Notes: generated by a model from the letters alone, not told the origin. DNA of 64,000 bases from Isochrysis galbana (GCA_018136815.1 CM030945.1:161811-225810); one strand, 5' to 3'. Shown: positions 10,886 through 21,280, numbered from the stretch's first letter. Numbers and translations: made by a program.

Positions 10886-11388
10886 CTGGGGGCACTGGGG
10901 AACTCATCAAGATACCCCTGGGGCACGGTGATTCTACAATAATCACATTCGCACAAACCCTTACATATACCCCACCACGGTTCTTTGGATGATACTCTGA
11001 GACAAACAGGAAGGCGTGCGAGGGAACAAAGAAGGAATCAAGGATTTAGGGAATCGGCGAGTATTGCCTTAGTATGAGCCGATGAAGCGTCGTGAGTGTT
11101 GATGAAGGTGAGATTCCTTAGGTGCACTAAGTCGATCTAGAGTGAGCTGAGATCCCCAAGATGAAGGCGAGGTCTAGAAGTCGATGTGCAAATGACTCGG
11201 GAACCCTAAGAACTCGATGTGCATCAACTGCAGATGATAATGTAGAGAAGAGTCCAGAAGGTGGTGCACATGATGAAAGAGGCTGATGACTTGATGAAAA
11301 GGAATCTGGCAGACAAAGTTATCGGTAAAGACGATTCTATCGGTAAGGACCAATGGGTTGTGTTGGCAGATGACGGCACTCTGTGATA
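10776..11388 (-). repeat. 5' LTR of copia element
   Basis: This is the upstream LTR in the element's orientation. It begins TATCACAG on the minus strand and ends next to the CATTG target duplication. Confidence 0.92.
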
Positions 11389-11393
11389 CATTG

Positions 11394-11612
11394 GAGATTG
11401 GAGATTGGAGGAAGAAGGCGGGAACTCTACCGCTGGGGGCAGGTGCAGCCCGCTCGGCCCCCCCACCCCCACAGCCTGGGCCCCTAAGTATAGCACAGAG
11501 GAGATGCCGCAAGGCGGGAGGTGAGGGAAGGGGGGGCGGGGGGGGGGGCGTGGCTACAGAGCGAAATCGCAATACATACCGCGCGCGAGGCGAGAACTTT
11601 AAAAGGTTGTTT
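11394..11612 (+). mobile_element. 5'-truncated LINE 3' end
   Basis: GGGCGTGGCT, then GCGAGGCGAGAAC and TTTAAAAGGTTG, matches the 3' untranslated end of the LINE at 24.2-24.4 kb (GGGCGTGGCT, GAGGCGAGAATATTAAAA). Upstream sequence shared with that LINE includes GCCGCAAGGC. The copia element interrupts its 5' side. Confidence 0.7.
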
Positions 11613-12897
11613 TTGATACCTTAGATACGGGAGTAGGGACACGGGCGTCAGTCGGCGCCCCAGATGCGGTAGATACGGCTGTATCGGCGCGTTCCCCAGA
11701 CACGGTATCCTGTTCTCCCAAGCAGTTTTGTGGTGGTAGTACCACGCGGATTCCTTCGATCAATTTCCTAGGATCAAAATCGTCTTTGAGCTTCGAGCAG
11801 AAAGATACTTCATATTGAAGCACGCATCGAGCTCCGAAAGTTCCCCTCCTTGTTCAGTTGTCCAAGGAACGAGGGCACGCGGCCACGGACTCGACGAGGA
11901 GGGGCGGCGGTGCTCCCCTCCCCCCCCCCCTTCGCTCCCTCGATGCCCCCACGGCGGGCCTCGGCGGGGCGCGCGTACGACTCTCACAAGTAAACTTGTA
12001 CAGAATCTACGGCGCGAGCCCGACCTCCCCCTTCCCCTCTCCCCTCTCACCCCCCCCGACGCTCTAGACGAGCCTCGTCTCCCCCCCCGGGCTCTCTCTC
12101 TCTCCCCCCCCTGGCTCACAGCCTCGACCCGCACCCCCCCCACCACCCCTTTCCTCACATATCGACCCTCTTCTTCTCTCCCGCCTTCTGGCGGTTGTTC
12201 CCCTTCCTCTCACCTTCTCTCTCTCTCTCTCGATGACAGGGAGTGAAACTGGGATGTGCGCGCGAGTAGGGTGATAGCTGGCGACGGCACGAGAGAGTGT
12301 ACGTGGCAAACAGGGAGAGGAAATATTGTAGGGAGAGAGAGAGAGGAGGAGAGAGGGAAGAAGGTGAGAGAGAGAGAGAAGTTTGAGCGGGGGGGCGCGG
12401 GGGGGAGGGGGAGGGGGGGGCGGGGAGAGAGGGAAAGAAGGTTAGAGAGAGAGAGTCAGAAAGGGGAGGGGGAGAGGGAGAGGGAAGAAGGTTACTGAAG
12501 GGGGGGGGGGGGATCCCCCCGCGCGGAGGGGGGGGAACGCGCCCCCCCCCCCGCGCTCGTTGTACCCCCCCCCTCCACGCGCTCCCTCCCTCCCTCTCTC
12601 TCTCTCTCATTCTCTTCCCTTCTCCGCCCTTCGCCCCCCCTCCCCTCCTTCTCGACGAGGCTTCTTCACCTGTTGAGGGGTGAATCGCTTAGAGAACCGG
12701 AGCTTCCCCGAAGGCTCGCCACACTTCCCCTTCCCCCCGCCGCGCGCCGACGCCGACCCCCCCCCCCCCTGTGACCCCCCCCCCCCATCTGAAACTGCCG
12801 CCCTCCCCCGTCCCCATCCCCTCAAATCTTACGAATTCCCCTCCCACAACGACGCTCCCACTCACCCCCAACTCTCGTGCCCCTCCCTCTCGTCGCG
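11613..12897. other. Low-complexity upstream region of the glutamine synthetase gene
   Basis: GA-rich and CT-rich runs (GAGAGAGAG at 12330-12500), poly-G/poly-C tracts near 12500-12560 and 12760-12790. No convincing gene. The 300 bases before the start at 12898 are pyrimidine-rich with no clear TATA box. Confidence 0.5.
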
Positions 12898-14541
12898 ATG
12901 CTCGCCCTCTCGCTAGCTCTCGGCTCTGCGCTCGTCCTCCCCGCGCCACGCGTGGGCGCGCCGCGCGCGCGCGCCGCCGTGATGGTCGAGTCAGTCCCAC
13001 ACGACGAGCTCACCCTCGCGAAGTACATGGATCTCCCGCACCCGGGCAAGATCATGGCGGAGTATCTCTGGATCGACGCCAAGGGAGAGGTGGGCTCTCT
13101 CCCTTTCTCCCCTCTCCCTCCTCTGCCCCCCCCCCCCGCCCCGCGATGCCACCTAATCTCGCTGCTCCCTCCCCCCCCCTTTTTTGTTTCACTGCTCCCT
13201 CTCCCTGCCTTGGCTTCCACTGCCCGAGCGACTCTTTCGCCCTTCGCCCCCTATTGGCTAGCCACCCTTGTCCTACCTCACATGATACCCTCGCTCACGG
13301 GGAGCGGGTTTTTTAAGACGCCAGGCCCCCTCTCCTCTTCCTCCCATCATTCTCTTTCCTCCCACTGCCCCTTGCCCCTTCTGTCTCCGGCGGTCGCTTT
13401 CATGCGTGAGGAAAAGACGTCCGCTGTGGGATCGGGGGATGGGGTTGAGGACTCCTCCAATCCCAATCCGCCCTCGGCGCATTCGCCGCGTCATACCGCT
13501 CCCACCCAGCTCACCCCGTCCTTCTTGGGCTCGCAGGTCCGCTCCAAGTGCCGGACGGTCGACTCGGCCAAGGCCACCCTTGACCAGCTGCCCGACTGGA
13601 ACTATGACGGCTCATCGACTGGTCAGGCTCCGGGTGAGGACTCTGAGGTCATCATCAAGCCAAAGGCCATTTTCAAGGATCCCTTCCGTCCAGGCGACAA
13701 CATCCTTGTGCTGACCGACACCTACACGCCTGCTGGCGAGCCGCTGCCGACCAACACGCGCGTCAAGGCAGTCAAGGCATTCGAGGGCCGCGAGAGCGAG
13801 AAGCCCTGGTTTGGCATTGAGCAGGAGTACACCCTCTTCAACCTCGACAAGGTCACGCCGCTCGGCTGGCCCAAGGGCGGCTACCCAGGCCCGCAGGGCC
13901 CCTACTATTGTGGCGCTGGCGCCGACCGCTCCTTCGGTCGCTTCATCTCCGAGGCGCACTACAAGGCCTGTCTGTACGCCGGCATCTCCATCTCGGGCAC
14001 CAATGCCGAGGTCATGCCTGGCCAATGGGAGTACCAGGTCGGCCCGTGCGAAGGCATCGCAGGCGCCGACGAGATGATGGTCTCGCGGTACATCCTCCAG
14101 CGTGTGTGCGAGGACTTTGGCGTGCATGTGACCTTCGACCCCAAGCCGATCCAGGGCGACTGGAACGGCGCAGGCTGCCACACCAACTTCTCCACCGAGA
14201 AGATGCGCAAGGAGGGTGGCTACGCGGTGATCGAGCAGGCCATTCGCCGCCTCGGAGCCAAGCATGCTGAGCACATCGCCGCCTATGGCGAGGGCAACGA
14301 GCGCCGCCTCACCGGCAAGCACGAAACTGCGTCCATCGACAGGTTCTCGTACGGCGTTGCCAACCGTGGCTGCTCCATCCGCATACCGCGCTCCACTAAC
14401 GCCGACGGCTACGGCTACCTGGAGGACCGCCGCCCGGCCTCCAACATGGACCCTTACGTTGTCACCGGCATGATCTTCGACACTATTAAGGAGGGCAATC
14501 CCGAACTCGATATCAAGGCTACCTCGGTCGAGCTCGCCTAA
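12898..14541 (+). CDS. GLN2: Glutamine synthetase (type II), probably plastid-targeted
   Basis: Two exons, 12898-13089 and 13537-14541, joined in phase 0 by a GT-AG intron of 447 bp, give 398 residues. The intron length is divisible by three and it is open, so the unspliced frame also runs through; splicing restores the conserved DAKGE/VRSKCRT sequence. The enzyme makes glutamine from glutamate, ammonia and ATP. Diagnostic segments are [39 protein letters not shown] (ATP site) and [10 protein letters not shown]. The first 30 residues are a signal-like hydrophobic stretch followed by Arg/Ala ([20 protein letters not shown]), as in two-part plastid leaders. An upstream GTG at 12877 is in frame, but the ATG at 12898 is preferred. 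Confidence 0.95.
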   Translation: MLALSLALGSALVLPAPRVGAPRARAAVMVESVPHDELTLAKYMDLPHPGKIMAEYLWIDAKGEVGSLPFSPLPPLPPPPAPRCHLISLLPPPPFFVSLLPLPALASTARATLSPFAPYWLATLVLPHMIPSLTGSGFFKTPGPLSSSSHHSLSSHCPLPLLSPAVAFMREEKTSAVGSGDGVEDSSNPNPPSAHSPRHTAPTQLTPSFLGSQVRSKCRTVDSAKATLDQLPDWNYDGSSTGQAPGEDSEVIIKPKAIFKDPFRPGDNILVLTDTYTPAGEPLPTNTRVKAVKAFEGRESEKPWFGIEQEYTLFNLDKVTPLGWPKGGYPGPQGPYYCGAGADRSFGRFISEAHYKACLYAGISISGTNAEVMPGQWEYQVGPCEGIAGADEMMVSRYILQRVCEDFGVHVTFDPKPIQGDWNGAGCHTNFSTEKMRKEGGYAVIEQAIRRLGAKHAEHIAAYGEGNERRLTGKHETASIDRFSYGVANRGCSIRIPRSTNADGYGYLEDRRPASNMDPYVVTGMIFDTIKEGNPELDIKATSVELA

Positions 14542-15188
14542 GCATTCCCCGTTCCTCTAGTATTCCCGTGCGCTAAAGACCATGCCCTGTCCACCGATGC
14601 ATGGGATGGAGCGTTCTAGTATGGTACCACCACTCATTCCCACCAATGGAATGAACTGTGTTGTGACGACTCGTGGTTGACACCCTGCTGTGTTGTTGCC
14701 CTTTGCTTTCAACTTATTTAGTGGACCTGCGCTCCCGCCCGACAACTGCAACGGCTAGCTCTACCCATCTGCCTACAATCAGAGCGGTCAAATAGGGCTT
14801 CTTTACTATTCCCATGAAGGTGGGGCTGAAAAATTGACCGTGGTGCGATGCCCACTATGAAAATTTGATAATATTCTTACCGCACTCGCGGCACGTGAAA
14901 CCACTACCTACACGTAGCATACTCTCTATACCCCCACTCCCCCGGCCCTTTGGCCCTTTCCCCCCCCGCCATCAAGCGGCTCCCCCCCGCACTACTAGGG
15001 GGATCGGGGCGAAGGGCTTAGATATGGTCCGGTGGCGCGCGCCCCCCCCGGTGATCCGTTCCCCCCTTCCTCCTATGCCTACCGGGCTGGCCCCGGATGG
15101 GACAACAGGTACAAGGTCAACAGGTTTTGGGGGCCTCTTCCTATTAAGAGGACATGTGCTAACAGGTCGCAATAGGTCCGTAACAGGT

Positions 15189-16415
15189 AAAAAAAAACCT
15201 TTTAATATTCGCGCCACGCGTGCGGCTACTGGGTTAGCTATTGTAGCCACGCCCAGATCCCTTCCTCTCCCTCACTTCCCGCCTTGCGGCAACTCCCCTC
15301 GTGCTCTACATAGGGGCCCAGGTTGTGGGGGGGGGCTGGGGCGGGCGGGGTGCACCGGCCCTCAGTGGACTTTTCTCGCCTTCCTCCTGTGCCTCTGTGT
15401 GGCCCGTTTCTTGCTGATTGATGTTGTGAGGGTTTTGTGTTGTTAATGGGGTATCACTCACTCGTGGAGTGCTCGTTTACGTGAGCGGTCTCTTAAAACG
15501 GGGGGGGAGGGGATGTGTCTCGACTTAGGCGCTTAGTCGAGCCTCTCGGCAAGGCCGATCGCTTTCGCCACTAGGCCGAGGTTGTCGCTTATCTTTAGTC
15601 TTCCTTTGTCGTCTTCTGTAAATATAGGGGTGCTGAGCTCCGCTGGTTTTTTAATTTTAGGTTTTCTACCCTGGGCCGCCGTGCGAGTGCGCATTGGACG
15701 GTAAGTGTTCGACGGGGTACGGCCCCTCACCAGGGTAGTGAATCTTATTAGCGTGGATTCTAAAACAGGTATGTAGTGATATTCGTATGATTCGAATTCT
15801 ACTCTGTAGAAGTCCCTTATTATGTACTTCCAGGCTATTATGTAGAGGGTTTTCAAACTGTCAGGGGTGTTCGCGTTTGGGTATGCGAACAATCTGTCTT
15901 TAGTTTTCTGCTTGCGGGTCCTGTTCTGTTCCGGGGTGTAGTTAGCAATCGCGTCTATGGTGTCGAAGATTTTTCTTGTCGCCGGGCACCACGCTAGGTG
16001 GCATGAGTCCTCTTGATATCGGTTGCTCGGTTGCACATCCTGCATTTGTTCGTTGTGCTTGTCGAGAATCTGTTTCTGGTACCTATTCTCCTGTGGGTAA
16101 TGTGTTTGAAGTGAGGGTGCTTGTCCGTGTGTTTTAGCAACGGCAGGGTGTACAGCCTGGCTATGTGTTTCCAGTCCTCTTTCGAGATGTCTAGGCGTTT
16201 CTCCCATGCTGTTCTGGTCGCTTGAGGGTCGTTGCGTCGTGCTGCCTTGAGCACGGCTTTTGTGATGTCGGAGACCGTGATCGCATCGAGTGCAATTCTT
16301 CCTTTTTGTATGGCGTATTCGTCGGCCAGTGGGTATTCCAAGTGCTTGGGTCCTTTATATTTATATCCATTCTCCCATCGTGCCGGGGGGTGGTAGCGTC
16401 GTGTTTCCTCGGCGC
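15189..16415 (-). mobile_element. 5'-truncated LINE with 12-bp TSD
   Basis: The 12-bp repeat TCCGTAACAGGT at 15177-15188 and 16416-16427 flanks it. The 3' end (left) reads GAATATTAAAAGG followed by nine T on the minus strand. It contains the C-terminal part of LINE ORF2 and a 3' untranslated region with the GCCGCAAGGC and GGGCGTGGCT landmarks seen at 24.3 kb. Confidence 0.85.
15533..16341 (-). pseudogene. LINE ORF2 C-terminal domain, truncated and frameshifted
   Basis: Two overlapping minus-strand frames together match the 23.2-24.1 kb LINE protein. One reads MEYPLADEYAIQKGRIALDA through THRRIGTRNRF; the other carries SCHLAWCPATRKIFDTIDAI and ends LVAKAIGLAERLD. The C-x2-C / H-x4-C pattern (CRMC, HLAWC) is like the zinc-binding module after many LINE reverse transcriptases. 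RT and endonuclease are absent. A frameshift lies near 16,010-16,040, at the zinc motif. Confidence 0.75.
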
Positions 16416-16502
16416 TCCGTAACAGGTCAAAATAAAACTCATTTTAATAATATTATAGATCTATCAGTATGATTTATAATATGAATACGATTGGTTTCTG
16501 AC

Positions 16503-16610
16503 TTCTGAGCTTAGTTACTAGGGAGAGGAAGGGATCTGAGATGATCTGGGCGTGGCTACAGTAGCGGTACCTATAGCCACGCGCGAGGCGAGAATATTAG
16601 ATAGGTTTTT
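16503..16610 (+). mobile_element. Short LINE 3'-end fragment
   Basis: GAGGAAGGGATCTGAG, GGGCGTGGCTACAG and GCGCGAGGCGAGAATATTAG followed by a T-run reproduce the last ~100 bp of the LINE in plus orientation. It is extremely 5'-truncated. Confidence 0.65.
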
Positions 16611-16954
16611 TTTTACCTATTACCTATTAACAGGTAACAGGTCTGGAAGACCTCTTGACCTCTTAATAGAACCTATTAGAAGCCTATTGTCCCATCTGGG
16701 GGGCTGGCGGATGGCGGCGGCCTCAGTCCCGACTCATCCTGTATACAGGAAACAGGTGCGCAGGTGCGGGTGCGGGACTTACCTATCTTTCGGTGGGCGG
16801 AGCTCACCTGTGCTCTCCCCCCCCCCTTCTGTCTTCTGCGGCACGCGCGATGGCGCGCTATCACCGATGGTCGCTTGGTCTCTTGCCTCCCCCTTGTCCT
16901 CTTTTTACTTCCTAAGTCCAATGGGGCCTCTCTTCACTAGGCCCAGGCCAGAAT

Positions 16955-17598
16955 TATCGCACTGGCTGCCAGGGAGCAGCCAGGGCGGCAACAAAAGGCA
17001 GGAAGGTCATGACAGACAGTGAGTGAGACAGTGCTACAGGGGTGGAGACTAGAACCTGGGACACTGGTGGCACTTCAGATCTCACGAAGATACCTTTGGG
17101 CCACGGTGTCTCAACAACACTCACAACGAGCACAAAGCCTTACATATACCCTACCGCGGTTCTTTGGATAATACTTTGAGACAAACAGGAAGGTGCGCAA
17201 GGGAAGAGAGAAGGAATCGAGAAATAGGGAATCGGCGGGTATTGTCTTAGTATGAGCCGATGAAGCGTCGTGGGTGTTGATGAAGGTGAGATTCCTTAGA
17301 TGCACTAAGTCGATCTAGAGTGAGCTGAGATCCCCAAGATGAAGGCGAGGTCTAGAAGTCGATGTGCAAATGACTCGGGAACTCTAGAACTCGATGTGCA
17401 TCAACTGCAGATGATTATGTGGAGAAGAGTCTAGAAGGTGGTGCACATGATGAAGGAGGCTGATGACTTGATGAAGAGGAATCCGGCAGACAAAGTTATC
17501 GGTAAAGACGATTCTATCGGTGAGCCGGTAAAGACGATTCTATCGGTAAGCGGCAAGGACCGATGGATTGTGTTGGTAGATGACGGCACTCTGTGATA
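16955..17598 (-). mobile_element. Solo LTR of the copia family with TSD
   Basis: It begins TATCGCACTGGCTGCCAGG and ends CACTCTGTGATA like the LTRs at 7566 and 10776, and is flanked by AGAAT at 16950-16954 and 17599-17603. It is 644 bp rather than 613 bp because of a short internal duplication around 17520-17550 (CGGTAAAGACGATTCTATCG twice). Interior loss by LTR-LTR recombination is the usual explanation. It is more diverged than the two LTRs of the intact copy. Confidence 0.9.
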
Positions 17599-17882
17599 AG
17601 AATATTTAGAGATTTTTCTACATATTTGGGCAGATTTTTGGCCTACAATCTGTGACATGTTTGGGTGCCCAAATTGCCCTCCCCCAACATATGTACGGTT
17701 ATAGACCATCTGTATTCTGTACTACATATTTGGGCACATAGTTCATGTTATTTAGCTATTTATATTCATATTGCACTCTGCCACGCAAGTGATTTTGGCG
17801 CGAGGCATCTCTTGGAGCGAGACGCGGCGGAGGCGCGAGGCGCGTAGCATAGTTAGTGCAAAGCAAGCCGACAACTGGTGAC

Positions 17883-17890
17883 GTATAAAA
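17883..17890 (+). promoter_or_regulatory. Possible TATA box
   Basis: TATAAAAG within GACGTATAAAAGAACGC stands about 130 bp before the ATG at 18022 of the interrupted hAT-related frame. Position and match are good, but no expression evidence exists. Confidence 0.35.
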
Positions 17891-18021
17891 GAACGCTTTT
17901 TCCTTCTTAAGTGAATAATTCCGACGATCAAGCGATCAACCCGATGTCGTGCTCGCTCTCCGCTCTCTCCCTCCTCACTCCCCGCCCTCCCCCTCTTTCT
18001 CTACTCACGAACCACATTGCC

Positions 18022-19063
18022 ATGAACGGCGATTGCACCGAGCGCAACGACAACGATCCCATCGCGCGCTTCGACGCAAGCAACGAGTGCGAGTCCTCGG
18101 TCGGTGCCCTCAGTCAGATTTAAATTTTTAACAAATTTTTATGTGTCGCGGCGCGGCAAAGGAACGGAACTAGCGCTAACTCAAGACAGGACTCCCTGCC
18201 GCGGTAAGCGCAAGCACCCTTCCCCTTTATGCCACCCAGCTCTTCACTAGCTGACTAGCAGCTTTCTACCTGCGCTAGCTGGAGCGCCCCTCCCTCCACA
18301 CTCAAACAACCCCCCACTCCAGGATCCTGTTCTGGTCTCGCGTCTCGCAGGCAAGGGGGCCTAATGGGAGGGAGAAGAGCAACTCCTCAGAGAGGAGCTG
18401 TGGGGAAGGAGATGTCTGAGTGGGGGCCCAAGGCAGGGCACTGAGTTGTAGGTTCTTGTGGCACAAAGGAGTGAGGTGAAAACGAGAAGTGAGTCAACAT
18501 GGAAAACAGAGGCTTAGGGTGCTCTCCGTAGGAGATTGATGGTTGTGAAGTGCCCTCCCATGTTGGGTGCACTGATGGTAGAGGTTTCCACAATGGGGAG
18601 GGCAGCTGAGCTGCCCTCCCACATGAGGTGCTCTTGGGGTGGAAGGGTTTCCCACTGTTGGAGGGGGTCTCCAAGACCCCCTGCATGCTACGCAGAGCCA
18701 TGGTGGCAACCTGTTCGGTGCCAGTGCTCGCCATACCGCGCGCTTGCGCGGGTGTGGTTTGGATGGGCTGGATGGGCTTTGAGAGGGCTTTCTGACGAGC
18801 CGCCTCGGGCGGCATGGGGCGTCCCAGGTGGGGCGCGGTGGCGAAGGTCGCCTGGGGCTCGGGAGCGGTCGCGGCACGCGCTCCATAGGTCAAACTATAA
18901 CAATAGTTTGACGGTGCCCTCAGTCAGAGCTCGACGACTACGCCGACGACTACGCTGATGACTTTAAGGTGGGCGACAAGATCGTGCACACACACTTGGG
19001 CTCAGGCGTCGTCATCGCCCTCGGCGCCGGGACCCTTTTCGGCGAGCACACTCTGCATTGAGC
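18022..19063 (+). pseudogene. Interrupted hAT-associated N-terminal protein
   Basis: The frame from the ATG at 18022 is acidic/polar (MNGDCTERNDNDPIARFDAS). It is broken at 18118 by a TSD-flanked insertion and coding potential resumes at 18929 (DDYADDYADDFKVGDKIVHT, ending GEHTLH at 19063). The flanking frames do not match exactly across the duplicated site, so either an intron or an older frameshift also exists. The KVG module may be an SH3/Tudor-like fold; that is only an impression from spacing. Confidence 0.45.
18119..18911 (-). mobile_element. Hairpin-family retroposon with 17-bp TSD
   Basis: CGGTGCCCTCAGTCAGA at 18102-18118 is duplicated at 18912-18928. On the minus strand the element begins at 18911 with T then the hairpin CAAACTAT-TGTT-ATAGTTTG, then ACCTATGGAGCG, and ends in an A/T-rich tail (TAAAAATTTGTTAAAAATTT). 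A Pro/Ser/Thr-rich frame of 168 codons at 18893-18387 starts shortly after the hairpin and resembles the N-terminus of LINE ORF1 in composition only. It carries no RT. Confidence 0.85.
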
Positions 19064-19169
19064 ATTGATTGCACAGCCCCTGAAAAAGCGCGCCGTAGAT
19101 GTTAAAATTGACAATAGGTCATCATATGTGAATATTGTTGTATAATATTTGATGGCTCCATTCGATTGA

Positions 19170-19455
19170 TGTCCCATAATTGACGGAACGACACCTTGTG
19201 TTTGGTGCCATGCTGTGCGGCTGTTGTATGTTTTATGATGCCTATGCCGGGTGTGGCCGTTTGGGCTCGTTGCGGGCCGTGGCTCGCAGGCGCCTGGGTG
19301 GCGGAGGCCCCCTTCGCGAGGGCGCTTTGGTGGCGCAGTGTCGGCCTGGCGCGGCGGGGGGGAAGGCAGGAGAGGATGGAAGCGGCGCGCGTTCCATGCT
19401 CCATGAGTGAGCGCCCTTATCCCTTATCGTTGTAATCTTCAACGATAGTTGAAGG
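19170..19455 (-). mobile_element. 5' fragment of a hairpin-family element
   Basis: On the minus strand TTCAAC-TATC-GTTGAA forms a hairpin near 19455. It is followed after some 30 bases by CTCATGGAGCATGGAACGCG and an Ala/Pro/Arg-rich frame (MEHGTRAASILSCLPPRRAR). This mirrors the 5' ends at 18911, 22137 and 24908. No TSD was identified, so the 3' boundary is unclear. Confidence 0.5.
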
Positions 19456-19621
19456 AACGAGGGGGGGGGGGCAGGGAGGGGAGTGAGCGATGGGCAAGGG
19501 CGTCGGCGACGGTCTCCCGGTCGAGAGGAGTGTATCAGTAGCGGTAGCCGTCGCTATTCAAGAAGTTGTATTGAATGCCTTTCTCACTCCACTCCCACTC
19601 CGGCCCACCACAGCTGCGTGC

Positions 19622-20285
19622 CTAAGAGGAGGCTTCTCCCGCTCCTTCCGCGGCGACAACGTTGCGTTCCCGAATCCATTTAGGAGAGTACTCGACAGGG
19701 ATTGCGTCCAATTTGGCGGCAAGAACAAGATCTGGGAGTGTGAGACCACCGACGGCGTGCGTGCTCAACACAACCCGCACATTGCGATAGCCCGTCAAAT
19801 GTAGATCAGGATGATGACCTTCCGCCTCAGCAATCTCGCTCGCAGCATTGAAGAATGACATCTGCGAGACCAAGGGTTCGAAATTAACGAGGGGCTCTTA
19901 GCACATTACTCGGGACAATATTAGACAATGCATGCTGCAGCACCCATGCATGGACGCAGAGCACGTCAAGCAAAGGAAGCCATCGAGTGGCGAAGGGCGC
20001 TCTCGACGCTGCTGCTACGAGGATTGCGAGAAGGGATTTGCGGTCGCGCACGGCTGCTCCCCAGTTCTTGGCGACAAATTCCTTGGAGATGAGCTTGGCA
20101 TCGGCGGAGAGCTTCCAATCAGGAAGCGCAGGCATCCTTGCAACCACCGCTTCAAGCGGCAGAAGCGGGGTCTGCTTGCCGCAGCAGCCACCGATCTTGC
20201 ACGCGAGCAGCTCCTCAGCCGTAGACGCCTGCCCCACCGTGTGCGCGATCTGCGAGCTCGCAGCGGGCGGGAGGGCGGCGCTCAT
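19622..20285 (-). CDS. PCBD: Pterin-4a-carbinolamine dehydratase
   Basis: Two exons, 20285-20052 and 19861-19622, are joined in phase 0 by a GT-AG intron. The product dehydrates 4a-hydroxytetrahydrobiopterin during pterin recycling. The conserved core is complete: LPDWKLSADAKLISKEFVAK, then NWGAA/MSFFNAASEIAEAEGHHPD, VRVVLSTHAVGGLTLPDLVLA. The HHPD and STHxxGGLTxxD residues form the active site in this family. The ATG at 20285 gives a ~156-residue protein with an extra N-terminal ~50 residues containing a GGCCGKQ motif. An upstream extension through a low-complexity Ser/Leu run is possible, but I prefer 20285. Confidence 0.9.
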
Positions 20286-20379
20286 CGCGCGGGCGCGGCT
20301 GGCCAGTCTGGCCAGCACGAGCAGTGTCGATGCTCGCGCCCTCGTCGCTCCGAATTCACGCCGCCTGGACGGCAGGGGT

Positions 20380-20515
20380 GAGAGTGGGGGTAGGAAGAGG
20401 GGTAGGGAGAGGGGTAGGGAGAGGGGTAGGGAGGGAGGGAGGGGGAGGGAGAGGGAGAGGGAGAGGGAGAGGGAGAGGGAGGGGGAGAGGGAGGGGGAGA
20501 GGGAAAGAAAGGACG
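20380..20515. repeat. (GGGAGA)n-type microsatellite
   Basis: GGTAGGGAGAGG and GAGAGGGAGAGG units repeat about 20 times just upstream of the pterin dehydratase start, so it may lie in its 5' leader. Confidence 0.85.
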
Positions 20516-20845
20516 CCGCACGCCAGAAGCGGAGCGGCGATGCCAAGCCTCTGTTGCTTTCCGGGACACGAGTCTGGGTCTCTCGGGGGCTCACCACCAA
20601 CTCGCAAGTTTCATGGAGTGAGACGACGCGTTGTGAATTGTGGCTGTGTACGTTCATTTAGAATTGTAGTCGATGGCGAGCCCCCTCCCACCACCGCTAC
20701 CATGTCTGGGTGGGTGGCTCGCGTCCTCGCAGACCACGGCATCGTTGCCCCCCCCGGATTCGCTCCGTTCCGACGATTCTTCGGCCGCCGAAGCCATTAA
20801 AAGGTCCCACGAGCTAGAGGCGATTGGCTTGGCGGCTGAGGCGGC

Positions 20846-21280
20846 TTGCCTTCATTTGGTCTCGGGCACCTCGTCAGCAAGAAGCAAAAAAAGCGAAGGC
20901 GTACGGACTCCACACCCAATGGACGGACCACCAAGAAGGTTGCCATCGCGGCCGATGACTTCGGGTTGCCTCCTCTCCGCGCCGTGCCGGTGACCCAGGA
21001 ACTTGATGCACCTGAACCGGCAAGGACGGACCTTGATGCACCCGACGAACCGACACATGGGCGAAGAGCCCGTCGACGGAAAGACGACCCGACCCTCGTG
21101 AGCGAGAAGGCCGGTATCTTCCGGGACTCCGAGCGCGACGTGATGCACCCGGGTGTGCACAAGGTGATCCACAAGTTCTGGGAGAGGTTCCAGTGTGCTC
21201 ACCCCGACGCGGATCGGCGCGCCCGTGCTTGCGCACGTAGTCGCCGATGGTGTCGGCGCCCTCCTGGAGGCACTGCGTGA
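20846..21280 (+). CDS. Hypothetical basic protein next to a repeated 23-bp motif
   Basis: The frame includes KKQKKRRRTDS, VAIAADDFGLPPLRAVP and EKAGIFRDSERDVMHPGVHK. It has no intron signals and no family I recognise. It begins at the motif GCGGCTTGCCTTCATTTGGT (20841), which also occurs at 49536. The start codon is uncertain: an upstream ATG at 20673 lies in another frame. Confidence 0.3.
   Translation: MPSFGLGHLVSKKQKKRRRTDSTPNGRTTKKVAIAADDFGLPPLRAVPVTQELDAPEPARTDLDAPDEPTHGRRARRRKDDPTLVSEKAGIFRDSERDVMHPGVHKVIHKFWERFQCAHPDADRRARACARSRRWCRRPPGGTA

Larger units (their letters stand above)
7566..11388 (-). mobile_element. Ty1/copia LTR retrotransposon, internally deleted
   Basis: Two 613-bp LTRs (7566-8178 and 10776-11388) bound a 2,597-bp interior, and the whole is flanked by the 5-bp duplication CATTG at 7561-7565 and 11389-11393. 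On the minus strand the LTR starts TATCACAGAG and ends CAGTGCGATA. I saw one clear LTR difference (C at 7687, T at the equivalent site on the right), so insertion is recent. Only the C-terminal part of pol is present. Gag, protease, integrase and the N-terminal RT are missing, so the copy needs a helper. It sits inside a LINE 3' fragment. Confidence 0.93.
14868..16900 (-). mobile_element. Non-autonomous retroposon remnant containing other insertions
   Basis: The plus-strand text at 14868-15060 (TAATATTCTTACCGCACTCG, CCCCCACTCCCCCGGCCC, GGGCTTAGATATGGTC) matches 36230-36410. Sequence at 16700-16850 (CCCGACTCATCCTGTA, GGCACGCGCGATGGCGCG) matches 36470-36600. It is therefore another minus-strand member of the family whose TSD-bounded copy lies at 36220-38486. 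It is broken by a stretch rich in AACAGGT words with inverted ends (GGGACAACAGG near 15100, CCTATTGTCCC near 16693), itself containing a LINE. Outer boundaries were not resolved by a TSD. Confidence 0.6.
17604..19063 (+). mobile_element. hAT-related remnant interrupted by a retroposon
   Basis: The left part (17600-17750) repeats ACATATTTGGGC(A)-like words, resembling the GGATATTTGGGCGGATTT subterminal motifs of hAT elements elsewhere in this window. Coding-like segments at 18022-18118 and 18929-19063 carry a KVGDKIVHTHLGSGVVIALG module that aligns with KVGVRVVYDTLGQCVITAMG in the hAT element at 39.7 kb. I infer an older hAT copy; no terminal repeats or TSD were found. Confidence 0.5.

Noticed and set aside
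13090-13536. Intron of glutamine synthetase read as coding because the frame is open
   Set aside because: It adds 149 Pro/Ser-rich residues in the middle of a conserved block, and GT-AG ends rejoin DAKGE to VRSKCRT.
15095-16700. AACAGGT-rich segment as a defined DNA transposon
   Set aside because: Inverted GGGACAAYAGG ends are visible, but no consistent target duplication could be found, so it is mentioned only within the retroposon entry.
20282-20657. N-terminal extension of the pterin dehydratase through a Ser/Leu-rich run
   Set aside because: The run is the translation of a (GGGAGA)n microsatellite; the ATG at 20285 gives a normal protein.
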